A DNA stretch of 18,157 nucleotides from FEN-1219 sp035644475 (GCA_035644475.1 DASQOL010000167.1:1-18157); one strand, 5' to 3'; shown: positions 1 through 7,416, counted from the stretch's first letter. Numbers and translations are program-made. The notes: a model not told the origin generated them from the sequence alone.

Positions 1-102
1 CACACCGGCGCACCGAAAGCGCAAACCCAGGCACTGATTCCGGCGCTCGCTGCGACTCTAATTGGTATCGCAAGGACTGCGCACTTACCCAAGGGAGGGT
101 TC

Positions 103-330
103 ATGTCGAAGGTTTCGAAGCTCGCGCGTGTCGCGGGCGAGTTGCTTGCTGCCGTCTTCCTCGTTGGTCTCATCGCGATCAGCACCGGTTGCAGCGGAGG
201 AGGCGACGATTCGTTCGCAGCCGCGCCGCCCGCACCGCCTGCACCGCCGGCGCCGCCGCCCGCGGATCCCATCGAAGGCATCGCAACGCCGAGCTCGGTG
301 GCCGTCGTTACCGCAACGAACGCGGAATAA
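103..330 (+). CDS. small proline-rich putative lipoprotein
   Basis: This 75-residue protein starts at ATG 103, with GGGAGG at 93-98 as ribosome binding site. The N-terminus is Lys/Arg-containing, followed by a hydrophobic run (about residues 11-27) and ISTGC with Cys30. That resembles a lipoprotein signal, but the -3 position is Ser rather than the usual Leu/Val/Ile, so the lipobox is atypical. After Cys30 come a Gly/Asp spacer and a Pro-Ala-Pro-Pro run (about residues 41-55), which could span periplasm or cell wall. There is no Asp at +2, so outer-membrane sorting is the expectation if it is lipidated. It ends 16 bases before the next gene and is probably co-transcribed with it. The frame is open back to the window edge, but the ribosome binding site favours this start. 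Function is unknown; a partner or anchor for the 757-residue protein is inference. Confidence 0.7.
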   Translation: MSKVSKLARVAGELLAAVFLVGLIAISTGCSGGGDDSFAAAPPAPPAPPAPPPADPIEGIATPSSVAVVTATNAE

Positions 331-346
331 CCGTAAGGAGCAACCA

Positions 347-2620
347 ATGAAACCGCACACTCTCGTCCGAGCGACGCTCGGGCTCGCACTCCTCCACGGC
401 GCGTCCGCATACGCGGATCCGCCGTCCAACTCGGCCTACGTCACCGATCCGCAGAACAGCTACGTCGAGGACGCGACGTCGCGCGGCATCGGCCAAGTCA
501 ACATGATCACCTGCATCATGGCGGCGATGCGCGCCGATGCGCTCGTCAACGAGGGGCCGTATAACGCGCTCGTCGACCAGCAGAAGTGCGACCCGCAGTC
601 GCGCGCGTCAACCGACAACGCAGGCGGCGGCACGCAAGCGTCGACGTTCGTCACCGCGACGGTCAACTCGACGCGCGACTCGAACGATGTGCCGATGCGC
701 GCGCGCATCTGGCTCGACGACCCCGAGAGCGACGGCGCGCTCATCTACTTGAACGTGAGCGCGAGCGCTCCGCCGTCGAACGCGAATCCCTATGGCCAGT
801 TCCGGCTCGACTATTGCGGCCGCGTCGATAGCGACCCGAGCTGCGTGTTCAACGGCTTCCTCGAAGGCACGACATCGGGCATCTCCTATTTCGAGCGCGA
901 GCAAGGCGGCGGCGGCGACGGCACCAAGGCGCTGCGCATGACCGCGTCGAGCACCACGAGCGGCGCCGGCAACCTGAGCATCAGCTCCGGCAGCGGCAAC
1001 GACGACGCGGAGTTCTCGTTCGCGTACGACGCGAGCTACTACCGCCGCTCCGACGGCTCGGGCGAGCAGTGCTTCGCGCGCGACGCACAAGACCCCGGCA
1101 CCGGCATGTCGGTGTGGCGCTACGGCCTCTACGAGAGCACTACCGGCGACCGCGTCGACCGCGAGTCGGGCTTCCCGATCGAGTACACGCACGGCGGCGA
1201 GACGTTCCAGGGCTTCTTGGGCTACTGGGGGATGTCGCTGCCGCCGGCGGCTGTCGAGACTCTCGAGACGGGCTCCACCGTCGAGAAAGTGGACTATGGC
1301 AACGGCGACGAGCCGACCCGCACCGCCTACACGGTCGTGAAGGCGCCGGGCAAGCTCACGAAGTACACGCGCCATGCGCGCACGCTGCACGGCATCGACC
1401 AGATCAAGTTCACGACCTTCGTCGGGTTCGAGGCGAGCTCGTTCTTCAGCGGCGCCCAACCGAACACGCAGTACGAGCTGTACTGGGACGACGCCGCCGG
1501 CGCGTTCAAGGTCACTGCGCAGATGAGCTGCGGCAACAACGGCTGCACGACTCAAGAGCTCGCTCAGGTCGAGACCGTGCCCGCGTCGTTCTGGGCGCCG
1601 CGCGGCGGCATCCAGGGCTTCTCGCAGGCGCTCGGCGGCGAGGTGTTCGTCGACTTGCACGCGGTGAGCGGACCCGTCGACTCGGACGCGGTCGGCGTGA
1701 CTTATCGCAGCCAAGACATCGTCTACCCGTCGGACCTGCCGAGCACGCTCTTCTGCCTGCGCGACTGCGCGACGGCCGCGGCGATGGCGGCGTTCTTCGC
1801 GCCCGGCTCGCAGGCGACTTCGCCGTTCGCGGCGGGCACCGCCAACAACTTCCAGCCGACGCCCGGCGGCAACGTCGTGAGCTACTTGGGCGACGCGGCC
1901 AACGCCGTGCTGCTCGACGGCGCGGCGCAGCCCGTCGCGATCCCGGTCGACGCCGAGACGCTCGGCAACTATCCGATGTTCATGAACGGCATCCGCAGCG
2001 GCAAGCTGTTCACGAATCTCGGCGCGGCCGAGTGCACCCTGGGCTCGGGCACCTACTGCGAGTGGAAGGTCAACAACCTCGACGTCTACTATCAGTGGGA
2101 GACCGGCGTCGCGAGCTACAACCAGTTCGCGGCCGTGAAGGACGCCGACGACGAGTTCGTCACGTTCGACGCGCCGCTCCAGGTGAACTACCACGTGCCG
2201 GCCGGCGCAGCCTACGGTCAGTACGCGAACCAGAACATCGTTCTGCAGTACGGCGGCTTCGGCAATCTCTGGGGCATTCCGGGCATCTGCGTTTCGCACC
2301 TCACCAACCTCGAGGTGAGCTGCGACACGGACAACGCACGCTACGTGCCGTCGTTCGTGATCCCGTACGACTCGACGGCCGGCGTCGCGACGGCCGACGG
2401 CAAGACGTACCTCGTGAAGTGGCTCGACCGCGAGATTCGCTTCGCGCGCAAGAACCTCGGCGTGTGCGACGCCTCGGGCCTCGCGGTGCCGTCGAGCATG
2501 ACGCTGCCGACGGCGGCGGACCTGAAGAACCCGTCGGATCCCGCGTCCGATATCTACGTCGGCGTTCGGCCGGCGGTCACCGACGCGCCGCGAGTGATTC
2601 ACGGCGAGCAGAAGTACTGA
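347..2620 (+). CDS. large secreted cysteine-rich protein of unknown function (757 aa)
   Basis: The ATG at 347 follows AAGGAG at 335-340 (six-base spacing), so I choose it over the more upstream open frame, which covers the lipoprotein gene. Residues 1-23 form a typical Sec signal peptide ending in AYA before Asp24. The mature protein has no obvious membrane helix. It is rich in Gly, Ser, Asp, Tyr and aromatic residues and carries many paired cysteines, for example DYCGR/PSCVF, SCGNNGC, FCLRDC and ECTLGSGTYC, which suggests disulfides formed in the periplasm or outside the cell. The early segment VNMITCIMAAMRADALVNEG may be a conserved helical start. I do not recognise a catalytic motif or named domain. 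Coding GC skew and length make it clearly a real gene. It follows the small lipoprotein gene and converges on the PLP-enzyme genes. Function unknown. Confidence 0.85.
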   Translation: MKPHTLVRATLGLALLHGASAYADPPSNSAYVTDPQNSYVEDATSRGIGQVNMITCIMAAMRADALVNEGPYNALVDQQKCDPQSRASTDNAGGGTQASTFVTATVNSTRDSNDVPMRARIWLDDPESDGALIYLNVSASAPPSNANPYGQFRLDYCGRVDSDPSCVFNGFLEGTTSGISYFEREQGGGGDGTKALRMTASSTTSGAGNLSISSGSGNDDAEFSFAYDASYYRRSDGSGEQCFARDAQDPGTGMSVWRYGLYESTTGDRVDRESGFPIEYTHGGETFQGFLGYWGMSLPPAAVETLETGSTVEKVDYGNGDEPTRTAYTVVKAPGKLTKYTRHARTLHGIDQIKFTTFVGFEASSFFSGAQPNTQYELYWDDAAGAFKVTAQMSCGNNGCTTQELAQVETVPASFWAPRGGIQGFSQALGGEVFVDLHAVSGPVDSDAVGVTYRSQDIVYPSDLPSTLFCLRDCATAAAMAAFFAPGSQATSPFAAGTANNFQPTPGGNVVSYLGDAANAVLLDGAAQPVAIPVDAETLGNYPMFMNGIRSGKLFTNLGAAECTLGSGTYCEWKVNNLDVYYQWETGVASYNQFAAVKDADDEFVTFDAPLQVNYHVPAGAAYGQYANQNIVLQYGGFGNLWGIPGICVSHLTNLEVSCDTDNARYVPSFVIPYDSTAGVATADGKTYLVKWLDREIRFARKNLGVCDASGLAVPSSMTLPTAADLKNPSDPASDIYVGVRPAVTDAPRVIHGEQKY

Positions 2621-2633
2621 GCCGATGCTAAGA

Positions 2634-2665
2634 GCGCGTGTGCGGCGTGCGCGCCGCACACGCGC
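2634..2665. terminator. perfect GC hairpin between convergent genes (possible bidirectional terminator)
   Basis: Arms at 2634-2646 and 2653-2665 are perfect reverse complements (13 bp) around a six-base loop. The hairpin starts 13 bases after the stop of the 757-residue gene and ends 16 bases from the stop of the minus-strand PLP-enzyme gene. Neither strand has a strong T-run after it, so it is not a textbook intrinsic terminator. Its position between two converging genes suggests it ends or insulates both transcripts. Confidence 0.6.
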
Positions 2666-2681
2666 CCGTCTCAACCGAGGT

Positions 2682-3854
2682 TCAGCCGAAGATCTTGTCG
2701 AGCGCCTGCGTGAGGTCGGCGATCAAGTCGTCGACGTGCTCGATGCCGACCGCCAACCGCACCGTCGAATCCTCGAGCAACGCGCGCTTTTGCTCCTCGG
2801 CGCTCAGGTCGCTGCCGAGATAGAGCTTGGCGGGCGCCACGAGCGACTCGGTGGAGCCCAAGCTCGCGGTGGTGGTGAACAGCTCGAGCGCGTCGATGAA
2901 CGCCCAGGTCTTCTCGCGGGGCGAATCGCGGAGGTCGAAGCTCAGCACGCCGCCGAAGTCGGTCATCTGCTTGCGCGCGAGCGCGTGGCCCGGGTCGCTC
3001 GGCAGGCCCGGATAGAACACCTTCGCGACCTCGGGCCGCTTGACCAGGAACTCGGCGATCGCTTGCGCGTTCGCCGAATGCTGCCGGTAGCGGAGGAAAT
3101 AGGTCTTCAAGCCCCGGCCGATGAGGAACGCCGCGCCCGGATCGAGCGTGGAACCCATGTTCACCGCGAGCGGGCGCAGCGCCTTGATGCGTTTCTGGTC
3201 GGCGATCACCACACCGCCCATCACGTCGCCGTGGCCGCTCGCATACTTCGTCATGCTGTGGACGAAGTAGTCGATGTCGTAGCGGCCGTGCTGATGCAGG
3301 CCTGCGAACGTGTTGTCGAGCACCGTGACGACGTCGTGCCTTCTCGCCAGCGCGGTGATTCGCTCGAGGTCCGGCACTTGCACCATCGGGTTGGTCGGCG
3401 CCTCGAACAGCACGAGCTTGGTGCTGTCGCGCGCGAACTCGCGCTCGATCGCCGCGTGGTCGTGCAGGCCGATCATCGTGAACTCGATGCCGAGCTTCGA
3501 CAGGAACCGGCGGATCGCGACGCGGTTCGGCCGGTACGACTCGACGAACAGCACCGCGTGATCGCCGGCTTCGAGGTTGCCGAGCAGCGCGAGCCAAGTC
3601 GCGGCCATGCCCGTCGCCGTCGCGAGCGCGTCGTCGCGGTCTTGGAGCGCCGCGGCTGTGAGCTCGACCTCGCGCGTGGTGGGGTTGCTGTCGCGCGTGT
3701 AGTCGAAGCCGGATTCCTTCGCCTCGGCCGAGAGCGACGACTCGATCGTCGGGAACGTGAACTTCACGGTCCGGTAAACCGGCGTGACGACCGGCACGTT
3801 GCCGCCGAGGAGCTTGATCTCCGGCGGATGCGTGACTCGCGTTTCTTTCTTCAT
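2682..3854 (-). CDS. Cys/Met-metabolism PLP-dependent enzyme (cystathionine beta-lyase/gamma-synthase-like)
   Basis: This is a 390-residue fold-type I trans-sulfuration enzyme, normal length for the family. Visible landmarks are Y52-T-R54 (phosphate contact from the neighbouring subunit), D180 in VLDNTF (pairs with the pyridine nitrogen), K203 in SMTKY (Schiff-base lysine), and LGSTES near the C-terminus. The usual YGGTYR segment is replaced by ESYRPNR around Y107: the stacking Tyr stays but the GG-T-Y part is lost, closer to MetC-type YEPSQ. It may therefore be a beta-lyase (cystathionine to homocysteine) or have another substrate; this is inference. It starts 34 bases after the MetB-like gene, is its paralogue and is probably in the same operon. 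No clear ribosome binding site precedes ATG 3854, so translation may depend on the upstream gene. Confidence 0.9.
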   Translation of the reverse strand: MKKETRVTHPPEIKLLGGNVPVVTPVYRTVKFTFPTIESSLSAEAKESGFDYTRDSNPTTREVELTAAALQDRDDALATATGMAATWLALLGNLEAGDHAVLFVESYRPNRVAIRRFLSKLGIEFTMIGLHDHAAIEREFARDSTKLVLFEAPTNPMVQVPDLERITALARRHDVVTVLDNTFAGLHQHGRYDIDYFVHSMTKYASGHGDVMGGVVIADQKRIKALRPLAVNMGSTLDPGAAFLIGRGLKTYFLRYRQHSANAQAIAEFLVKRPEVAKVFYPGLPSDPGHALARKQMTDFGGVLSFDLRDSPREKTWAFIDALELFTTTASLGSTESLVAPAKLYLGSDLSAEEQKRALLEDSTVRLAVGIEHVDDLIADLTQALDKIFG

Positions 3855-3888
3855 GGGCGGGCCGCGCGCCGCGGCGGTTCGGGCGCGA

Positions 3889-5040
3889 TCAAATCTTGTC
3901 GAGCGCCTGGCTCAAGTCCGCGATCAGGTCTTCCACGTCCTCGAGACCCACCGACAGGCGCACGAGCCCGTCGGTGATGCCGACGCGCTTGCGCTCGGCC
4001 GGCTCGACGTCGGCGTGCGTCATCGTGACCGGATGCGTGATCAGCGTCTCCACCGACCCCAGGTTCTCGGCGAGAGTGCAGAGCTTCACCGAGTCCATGA
4101 GCTTTTTGCCGGCTTTCACGCCGCCTTGCACCTCGAACCAGAGCATCGCGCCGAAGCCGCTCGCTTGGCTCTTCGCGAGCGCGTGCTGCGGAAAGCTCTC
4201 GAGGCCGGGGTAACGCACTTGCGTAACCTTGGGATGCGATTCGAGGAACTCCGCGATCACCTGCGCGTTCGCCGATTGCCGCTCGATGCGGATCGACAGC
4301 GTCTTCGTGCCTTGCAGCGTCAGCCACGCGACAAACGGCGACATGATCACGCCGGTGGCGTTCTGGATGAAGCGGATCTTCTGATCGAGCTCCTTGCTGT
4401 CGACGATCACCGCGCCGCCGACGGTGGCGTTGTGCCCGTCGAAGTACTTGGTGGTGCTGTGCACGGAGATGTTGGCGCCGAGCTCGAGCGGCCGCTGGTA
4501 GTACGGCGTCAAGAACGTGTTGTCGACGGCGTGCGGGATCCCGCGCTCCTTCGCGATCTTCGAGATCGCCGCGATGTCGCCGAGCTTGAGCGTGGGATTG
4601 GCGGGCGTCTCGGTGAAGATCAGCTTGGTATTGTCGCGAACCGCCTTGCGCACGGCATCCGGATTCGACGAATCCGCGAACGTGAACTGCACGCCGAAGC
4701 GCGCCAGGATCTTGGTACAGAGCCGATAGGTGCCGCCGTACGCGACGTCGGATACGACCGCGTGATCGCCCGCGCTCAAGCAGGCCTGGAACACCACCTG
4801 CTCGGCCGCCATGCCGGTGGCATAGCAGGTAGCCGCCACGCCGTTCTCGAGCACGGCGAGCTTCTGCTCGAGCGCGCGCACGGTCGGGTTGCCGCTGCGC
4901 GAGTAGGAGAAGCCTTTGGACAGATACTGGTCTACGGACTCTTGTACGAACGTCGTAGCCTGGTAGATCGGCGTGAGGATCGAGCCGGTTTCTTTGTCCG
5001 GCGTGACGCCGGCATGAACCTGCTTGGTGGTGAAGCCCAT
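3889..5040 (-). CDS. metB: cystathionine gamma-synthase (O-succinylhomoserine (thiol)-lyase) family enzyme
   Basis: This 383-residue PLP enzyme should join an activated homoserine to cysteine to form cystathionine in methionine synthesis. Landmarks fall at the same numbers as I recall for E. coli MetB: Y46 and R48 (YSR), Y101 and R106 (YGGTYR), D173 (AVDNTF), K198 (STTKY, Schiff base), plus E331 in GSVET and R361 for substrate carboxylate. Gamma-lyases are very similar, so synthase versus lyase cannot be settled by eye. I start at ATG 5040 because a GGAG lies about ten bases upstream; the longer open frame back to 5211 adds only Arg-rich, non-conserved residues. It is the first gene of a two-gene minus-strand operon with its paralogue. 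Confidence 0.9.
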   Translation of the reverse strand: MGFTTKQVHAGVTPDKETGSILTPIYQATTFVQESVDQYLSKGFSYSRSGNPTVRALEQKLAVLENGVAATCYATGMAAEQVVFQACLSAGDHAVVSDVAYGGTYRLCTKILARFGVQFTFADSSNPDAVRKAVRDNTKLIFTETPANPTLKLGDIAAISKIAKERGIPHAVDNTFLTPYYQRPLELGANISVHSTTKYFDGHNATVGGAVIVDSKELDQKIRFIQNATGVIMSPFVAWLTLQGTKTLSIRIERQSANAQVIAEFLESHPKVTQVRYPGLESFPQHALAKSQASGFGAMLWFEVQGGVKAGKKLMDSVKLCTLAENLGSVETLITHPVTMTHADVEPAERKRVGITDGLVRLSVGLEDVEDLIADLSQALDKI

Positions 5041-5134
5041 GGGCTTGCTCCGCGGGAGGCCGTTGAAAATCGAGGCGGGGATGATACCGGAAAGCCCGCC
5101 GGGGGGCATGGCGCGGGTCGAAGCCCGCCGATTC

Positions 5135-5159
5135 GGCGGTTCTCGTCGACGAGACCGCC
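5135..5159. repeat. inverted repeat in the metB-like leader region
   Basis: The core 5141-5154 (TCTCGTCGACGAGA) is a perfect 14-bp palindrome. It is flanked by GGCGG (5135-5139) and CCGCC (5155-5159), with one unpaired T at 5140. A second small hairpin, GCGGG/CCCGC, lies at 5113-5128. Both sit between the stop of the small secreted protein gene and the MetB-like start, about 75-120 bases ahead of ATG 5040. They could end the upstream transcript or be a control element; no known methionine riboswitch or MetJ box was recognised. Confidence 0.4.
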
Positions 5160-5271
5160 GGCGGCTGGACGCGGGGAGGCGCGCCAACCGCCGGCGCGTA
5201 GCGCGCGACACGGCCGGTACTTGAGAAACTCGGCGGTGACCTCGGCTCCCGGAACGCTCCCGTTGTGCAAG

Positions 5272-5505
5272 TCAGCGGGTACTGACGACGAAACACTCGA
5301 CCCCGTTACTCCTTTCGAGGCACGAGATCCCAACTACTACTCCAAGGGTCTCGGTGGTGGCTCGGTCAGTGCTCATATTCACTCGCTTGACCTCGACTTG
5401 CCTGGTCGCGCCTTGCGCTTCGACCGGCGACGTCGAATAGGAGAGTCCGGCAACCACGCTCACGGCAACCATGACGACTGCGAATGTCCCGTAGATCTTT
5501 CTCAC
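5272..5505 (-). CDS. small secreted protein of unknown function (77 aa)
   Basis: The GTG start at 5505 is preceded by a strong AAAGGAG about eight bases upstream, which decides the start. Residues 1-31 look like a Sec signal peptide: positive MRKIYG, a Val/Ala-rich hydrophobic core, then SPVEAQ as likely cleavage area. The mature part is only about 46 residues, basic then polar, with two cysteines 8 residues apart (ISCLERSNGVECF) that could form a disulfide. No known domain was recognised. It lies between the ribbon-helix-helix gene (58 bases upstream) and the MetB-like gene (231 bases downstream) on the same strand. The clean signal peptide and ribosome binding site support it as a real gene; its role is unknown. 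Confidence 0.7.
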   Translation of the reverse strand: MRKIYGTFAVVMVAVSVVAGLSYSTSPVEAQGATRQVEVKRVNMSTDRATTETLGVVVGISCLERSNGVECFVVSTR

Positions 5506-5563
5506 AGTGATTCTCCTTTGGTTGATCTAGCCCGCCGCACGTTGCGCGTAGCGAACACCTCGG

Positions 5564-5734
5564 TCATTGGTCTTTCGGTTCCACCGCTTCGGACTTGCGC
5601 TTCGCGACCGCCTGACGCAGCAGATATTCGATCTGCCCGTTGACGCTGCGGAGCTCGTCGCCCGCCCATCGCTCGAGCTCCTTCCAGAGCTCGGGCGACA
5701 GGCGCAACAGGAACGACTTACGCTCTTCCGCCAC
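5564..5734 (-). CDS. Arc-like ribbon-helix-helix DNA-binding protein (56 aa)
   Basis: This short gene starts at GTG 5734 and ends with TGA at 5564-5566. An in-frame stop 12 bases upstream of the GTG limits the start; a weak AGGG precedes it. The 56 residues read as a ribbon-helix-helix protein: beta strand KSFLLRLS (6-13), helix A from Pro14 (PELWKELERWAGDE), then helix B after SVNGQ (about 30-46), and a charged tail. Such Arc/MetJ-type proteins dimerise, insert the strand into the major groove and usually repress their own operon. It lies 56 bases after the SPFH gene on the same strand, so the pair is likely one transcript. The palindromic promoter at 6858-6889 is its most likely target (inference). 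It is not accompanied by a recognisable toxin gene. Confidence 0.85.
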   Translation of the reverse strand: MAEERKSFLLRLSPELWKELERWAGDELRSVNGQIEYLLRQAVAKRKSEAVEPKDQ

Positions 5735-5790
5735 GATCCCTGCCCGTCATCCTTGCGTCCACCGCCTTCCCCGCAACCACGCGCGGCGCC

Positions 5791-6825
5791 CTAGCTATAG
5801 AGCGTGCCCGTGTTGATTACCGGCTGAGCCTCCGCGGTACCGCAGAGCACCACGAGCAGGTTGCTGACCATCGCGGCCTTGCGCTCCTCGTCGAGCTTCA
5901 CCACATCCTTCGCCGTGAGCTCGCGCAGCGCCATGTCGACCATGCTCACGGCGCCCTGCACGATCATCGCGCGCGCCGCGATCACCGCCTCGGCCTGCTG
6001 CCGCCGCAACATCGCGTGCGCGATCTCGGGCGCATAGGCGAGGTGCGTGAGCCGCGCCTCGTTGACGACGACGCCCGCCTTCGCGAGCCGCACCTCGAGC
6101 TCCTTCTTGAGCTCGTGCGAGACCTCGTCGCCGCCGCTGCGCAACGTGGGCTCGTGCTCCTCGCCGTGATCGTAGGCGTACATGCTCGCGATACTGCGGA
6201 TCGCGGACTCGCTCTGCACCTGCACGTAGCTCTCGTAGTCCTCGACCTCGAACGCGGCTTGCGCCGTATCCTCGACGCGCCAGACGATCACGGCCGCGAT
6301 CTCGACCGGGTTGCCGCGCTTGTCGTTGACCTTGAGCTTCTCGCTGTTGAAGTTGTGCGCGCGCAGCGAGATCTTCGCCCTGAGCGGCTTGTAGACGATG
6401 CCGCCGCTCTGATTGAAGTTGACCTTCGTGGGCGATTTCGGGTCGGACGGCGGCGCGACCTGCCACGGAATCTTGCCGCGAGTGCGCGCATAGAACGGGT
6501 TCGCCCAGTGGAAGCCGCTCGTGCGCACGGTGCCCTTGTAGGCGCCGAACAAGATCAGCACGCGCGCCTCGTTCGGCTGCAGCGTGAAGTGGCCGGTCAG
6601 CATGATGATCCCGAGAACCAGCAACCCGAGCGAGCTCACGGTCCGGATGAAGAACTCGAAGCCGCCGCCGGTGAGCTCACCGCGAGCGCCGGCGCGAAAG
6701 CTCGCGACGAAGAACACGATCGCCCCGATCACGATCAACAGGTTGACGACCAGCATCATCCAACCGTTGAAGGCAGGGACCTCCCGTTCGACGACAGTCG
6801 GCGGGTTGGCGCGTGAAGCGGACAT
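5791..6825 (-). CDS. SPFH/band-7 (stomatin-like) membrane protein
   Basis: This 344-residue protein has two N-terminal membrane segments (about 22-42 and 60-80), then the SPFH start TLQPNEARVLILFG (about 81-94) and a domain running to about residue 290. It includes the GFHWANPFY segment and a late Ala/Glu/Arg-rich helix (MLRRQQAEAVIAARAM), the usual oligomerisation coiled region. SPFH proteins form ring or cage assemblies on the inner membrane and help membrane organisation or protease control; no protease partner is next to it here. The ATG at 6825 has GGGAG about eight bases upstream. A near-consensus promoter sits about 40 bases ahead. The small ribbon-helix-helix gene follows in the same direction. 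Family assignment is firm, exact function is not. Confidence 0.92.
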   Translation of the reverse strand: MSASRANPPTVVEREVPAFNGWMMLVVNLLIVIGAIVFFVASFRAGARGELTGGGFEFFIRTVSSLGLLVLGIIMLTGHFTLQPNEARVLILFGAYKGTVRTSGFHWANPFYARTRGKIPWQVAPPSDPKSPTKVNFNQSGGIVYKPLRAKISLRAHNFNSEKLKVNDKRGNPVEIAAVIVWRVEDTAQAAFEVEDYESYVQVQSESAIRSIASMYAYDHGEEHEPTLRSGGDEVSHELKKELEVRLAKAGVVVNEARLTHLAYAPEIAHAMLRRQQAEAVIAARAMIVQGAVSMVDMALRELTAKDVVKLDEERKAAMVSNLLVVLCGTAEAQPVINTGTLYS

Positions 6826-6857
6826 GGCTCGTTCTCCCAGGCTTGTTGATATTCGAG

Positions 6858-6889
6858 TGATATCATATCGACATCGTATCGATAGTCAA
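6858..6889 (-). promoter_or_regulatory. promoter of the SPFH gene with palindromic operator-like sites
   Basis: On the minus strand TTGACT (6884-6889) is followed after 16 bases by TATGAT (6862-6867), five of six consensus bases in each box. Two eight-base palindromes overlap it: TATCGATA at 6877-6884, touching the -35, and TGATATCA at 6858-6865, covering the -10. The spacer also carries repeated CGAT(A) units. This AT-rich block stands out from its GC-rich surroundings. It is a good candidate operator for the ribbon-helix-helix protein encoded downstream. Confidence 0.75.
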
Positions 6890-6953
6890 TCGCCCGAGAG
6901 AGAGCGTCGCGTGGTGCTAGGCAACGACCCGCGTTATGTACAACAAGCGACGG

Positions 6954-7385
6954 TCAGGCCGGCTTGCGCGCTCCGCGCGACTTCACGACCTCGAAGTACG
7001 CGGCGAGCGCGAGCAGCGCGAACGAGGCGACCCACACGAAATAGCCCGCCCGCAGATCGGCGGCGTTCTCGCGAAGCGTGGTCTGCCAGTGCAGGTCGAG
7101 CAGCGTGGCGCCGGCCGCGAGCCACAGGCAGACGCGCGCGCGCTGCGGCGAGGCGCCGCGCACCAAGGCAATCGCGACAACCCAGAACAACGCGTTCGTG
7201 AGCGCGCTCGCGACGCTCAGGATCACGAGGTAGGTCTCGGGGATGTGAAACTTCTCGTAGGGCCAGATCGGGCTCAGCGCGACGCGAAACGCCTGCCAAC
7301 CGCGGTACTCGTCGATCACGGGCAACACCCAGCCCGAAACGTTCGCGATCGCCGCGGCGATCAACGCGGCCACGCCGCGCGTCAT
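6954..7385 (-). CDS. four-helix integral membrane protein of unknown function (143 aa)
   Basis: The protein has four likely membrane segments, at about residues 4-24, 50-75, 81-97 and 113-133. A soluble loop between the first two contains WQAFRVALSPIWPYE and FHIPETY. The C-terminus is basic (KSRGARKPA), so it is probably cytoplasmic. ATG 7385 is preceded by GAGGG at about six bases. It starts 31 bases after the aminotransferase stop on the same strand, so it is probably the last gene of a patatin-aminotransferase-membrane-protein transcript. I do not recognise the family and see no catalytic motif. The strong hydrophobic pattern and coding bias make it a real gene. Confidence 0.75.
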   Translation of the reverse strand: MTRGVAALIAAAIANVSGWVLPVIDEYRGWQAFRVALSPIWPYEKFHIPETYLVILSVASALTNALFWVVAIALVRGASPQRARVCLWLAAGATLLDLHWQTTLRENAADLRAGYFVWVASFALLALAAYFEVVKSRGARKPA

Positions 7386-7416
7386 GCCGCGCCCTCTTGC
7401 GTCGGGCGAGCCCGCG

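Noticed and set aside
229..265. Short tandem repeat encoding Pro-Ala-Pro-Pro
   Set aside because: It is explained by the coding Pro-rich linker of the lipoprotein rather than being a separate repeat element.
62..346. Extending the 757-residue protein 95 codons upstream
   Set aside because: The extension overlaps the lipoprotein gene in another frame and is Arg/Ser-rich; the signal peptide and AAGGAG fit ATG 347.
608..2674. A 688-codon open frame opposite the 757-residue secreted protein
   Set aside because: Arg/Ala/Val-rich antisense shadow; the plus strand has a signal peptide, ribosome binding site and balanced composition.
5113..5159. SAM riboswitch in the metB-like leader
   Set aside because: The hairpins do not form the known SAM-I, SAM-II or SAM/SAH core motifs by eye.
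5041..5211. A 57-residue N-terminal extension of the metB-like protein
   Set aside because: It is Arg-rich and unlike the family; ATG 5040 has a ribosome binding site and gives residue numbers that match the E. coli enzyme.
5564..5734. The ribbon-helix-helix gene as antitoxin of a toxin-antitoxin pair
   Set aside because: No small toxin gene lies on either side; its neighbours are an SPFH protein and a secreted peptide.
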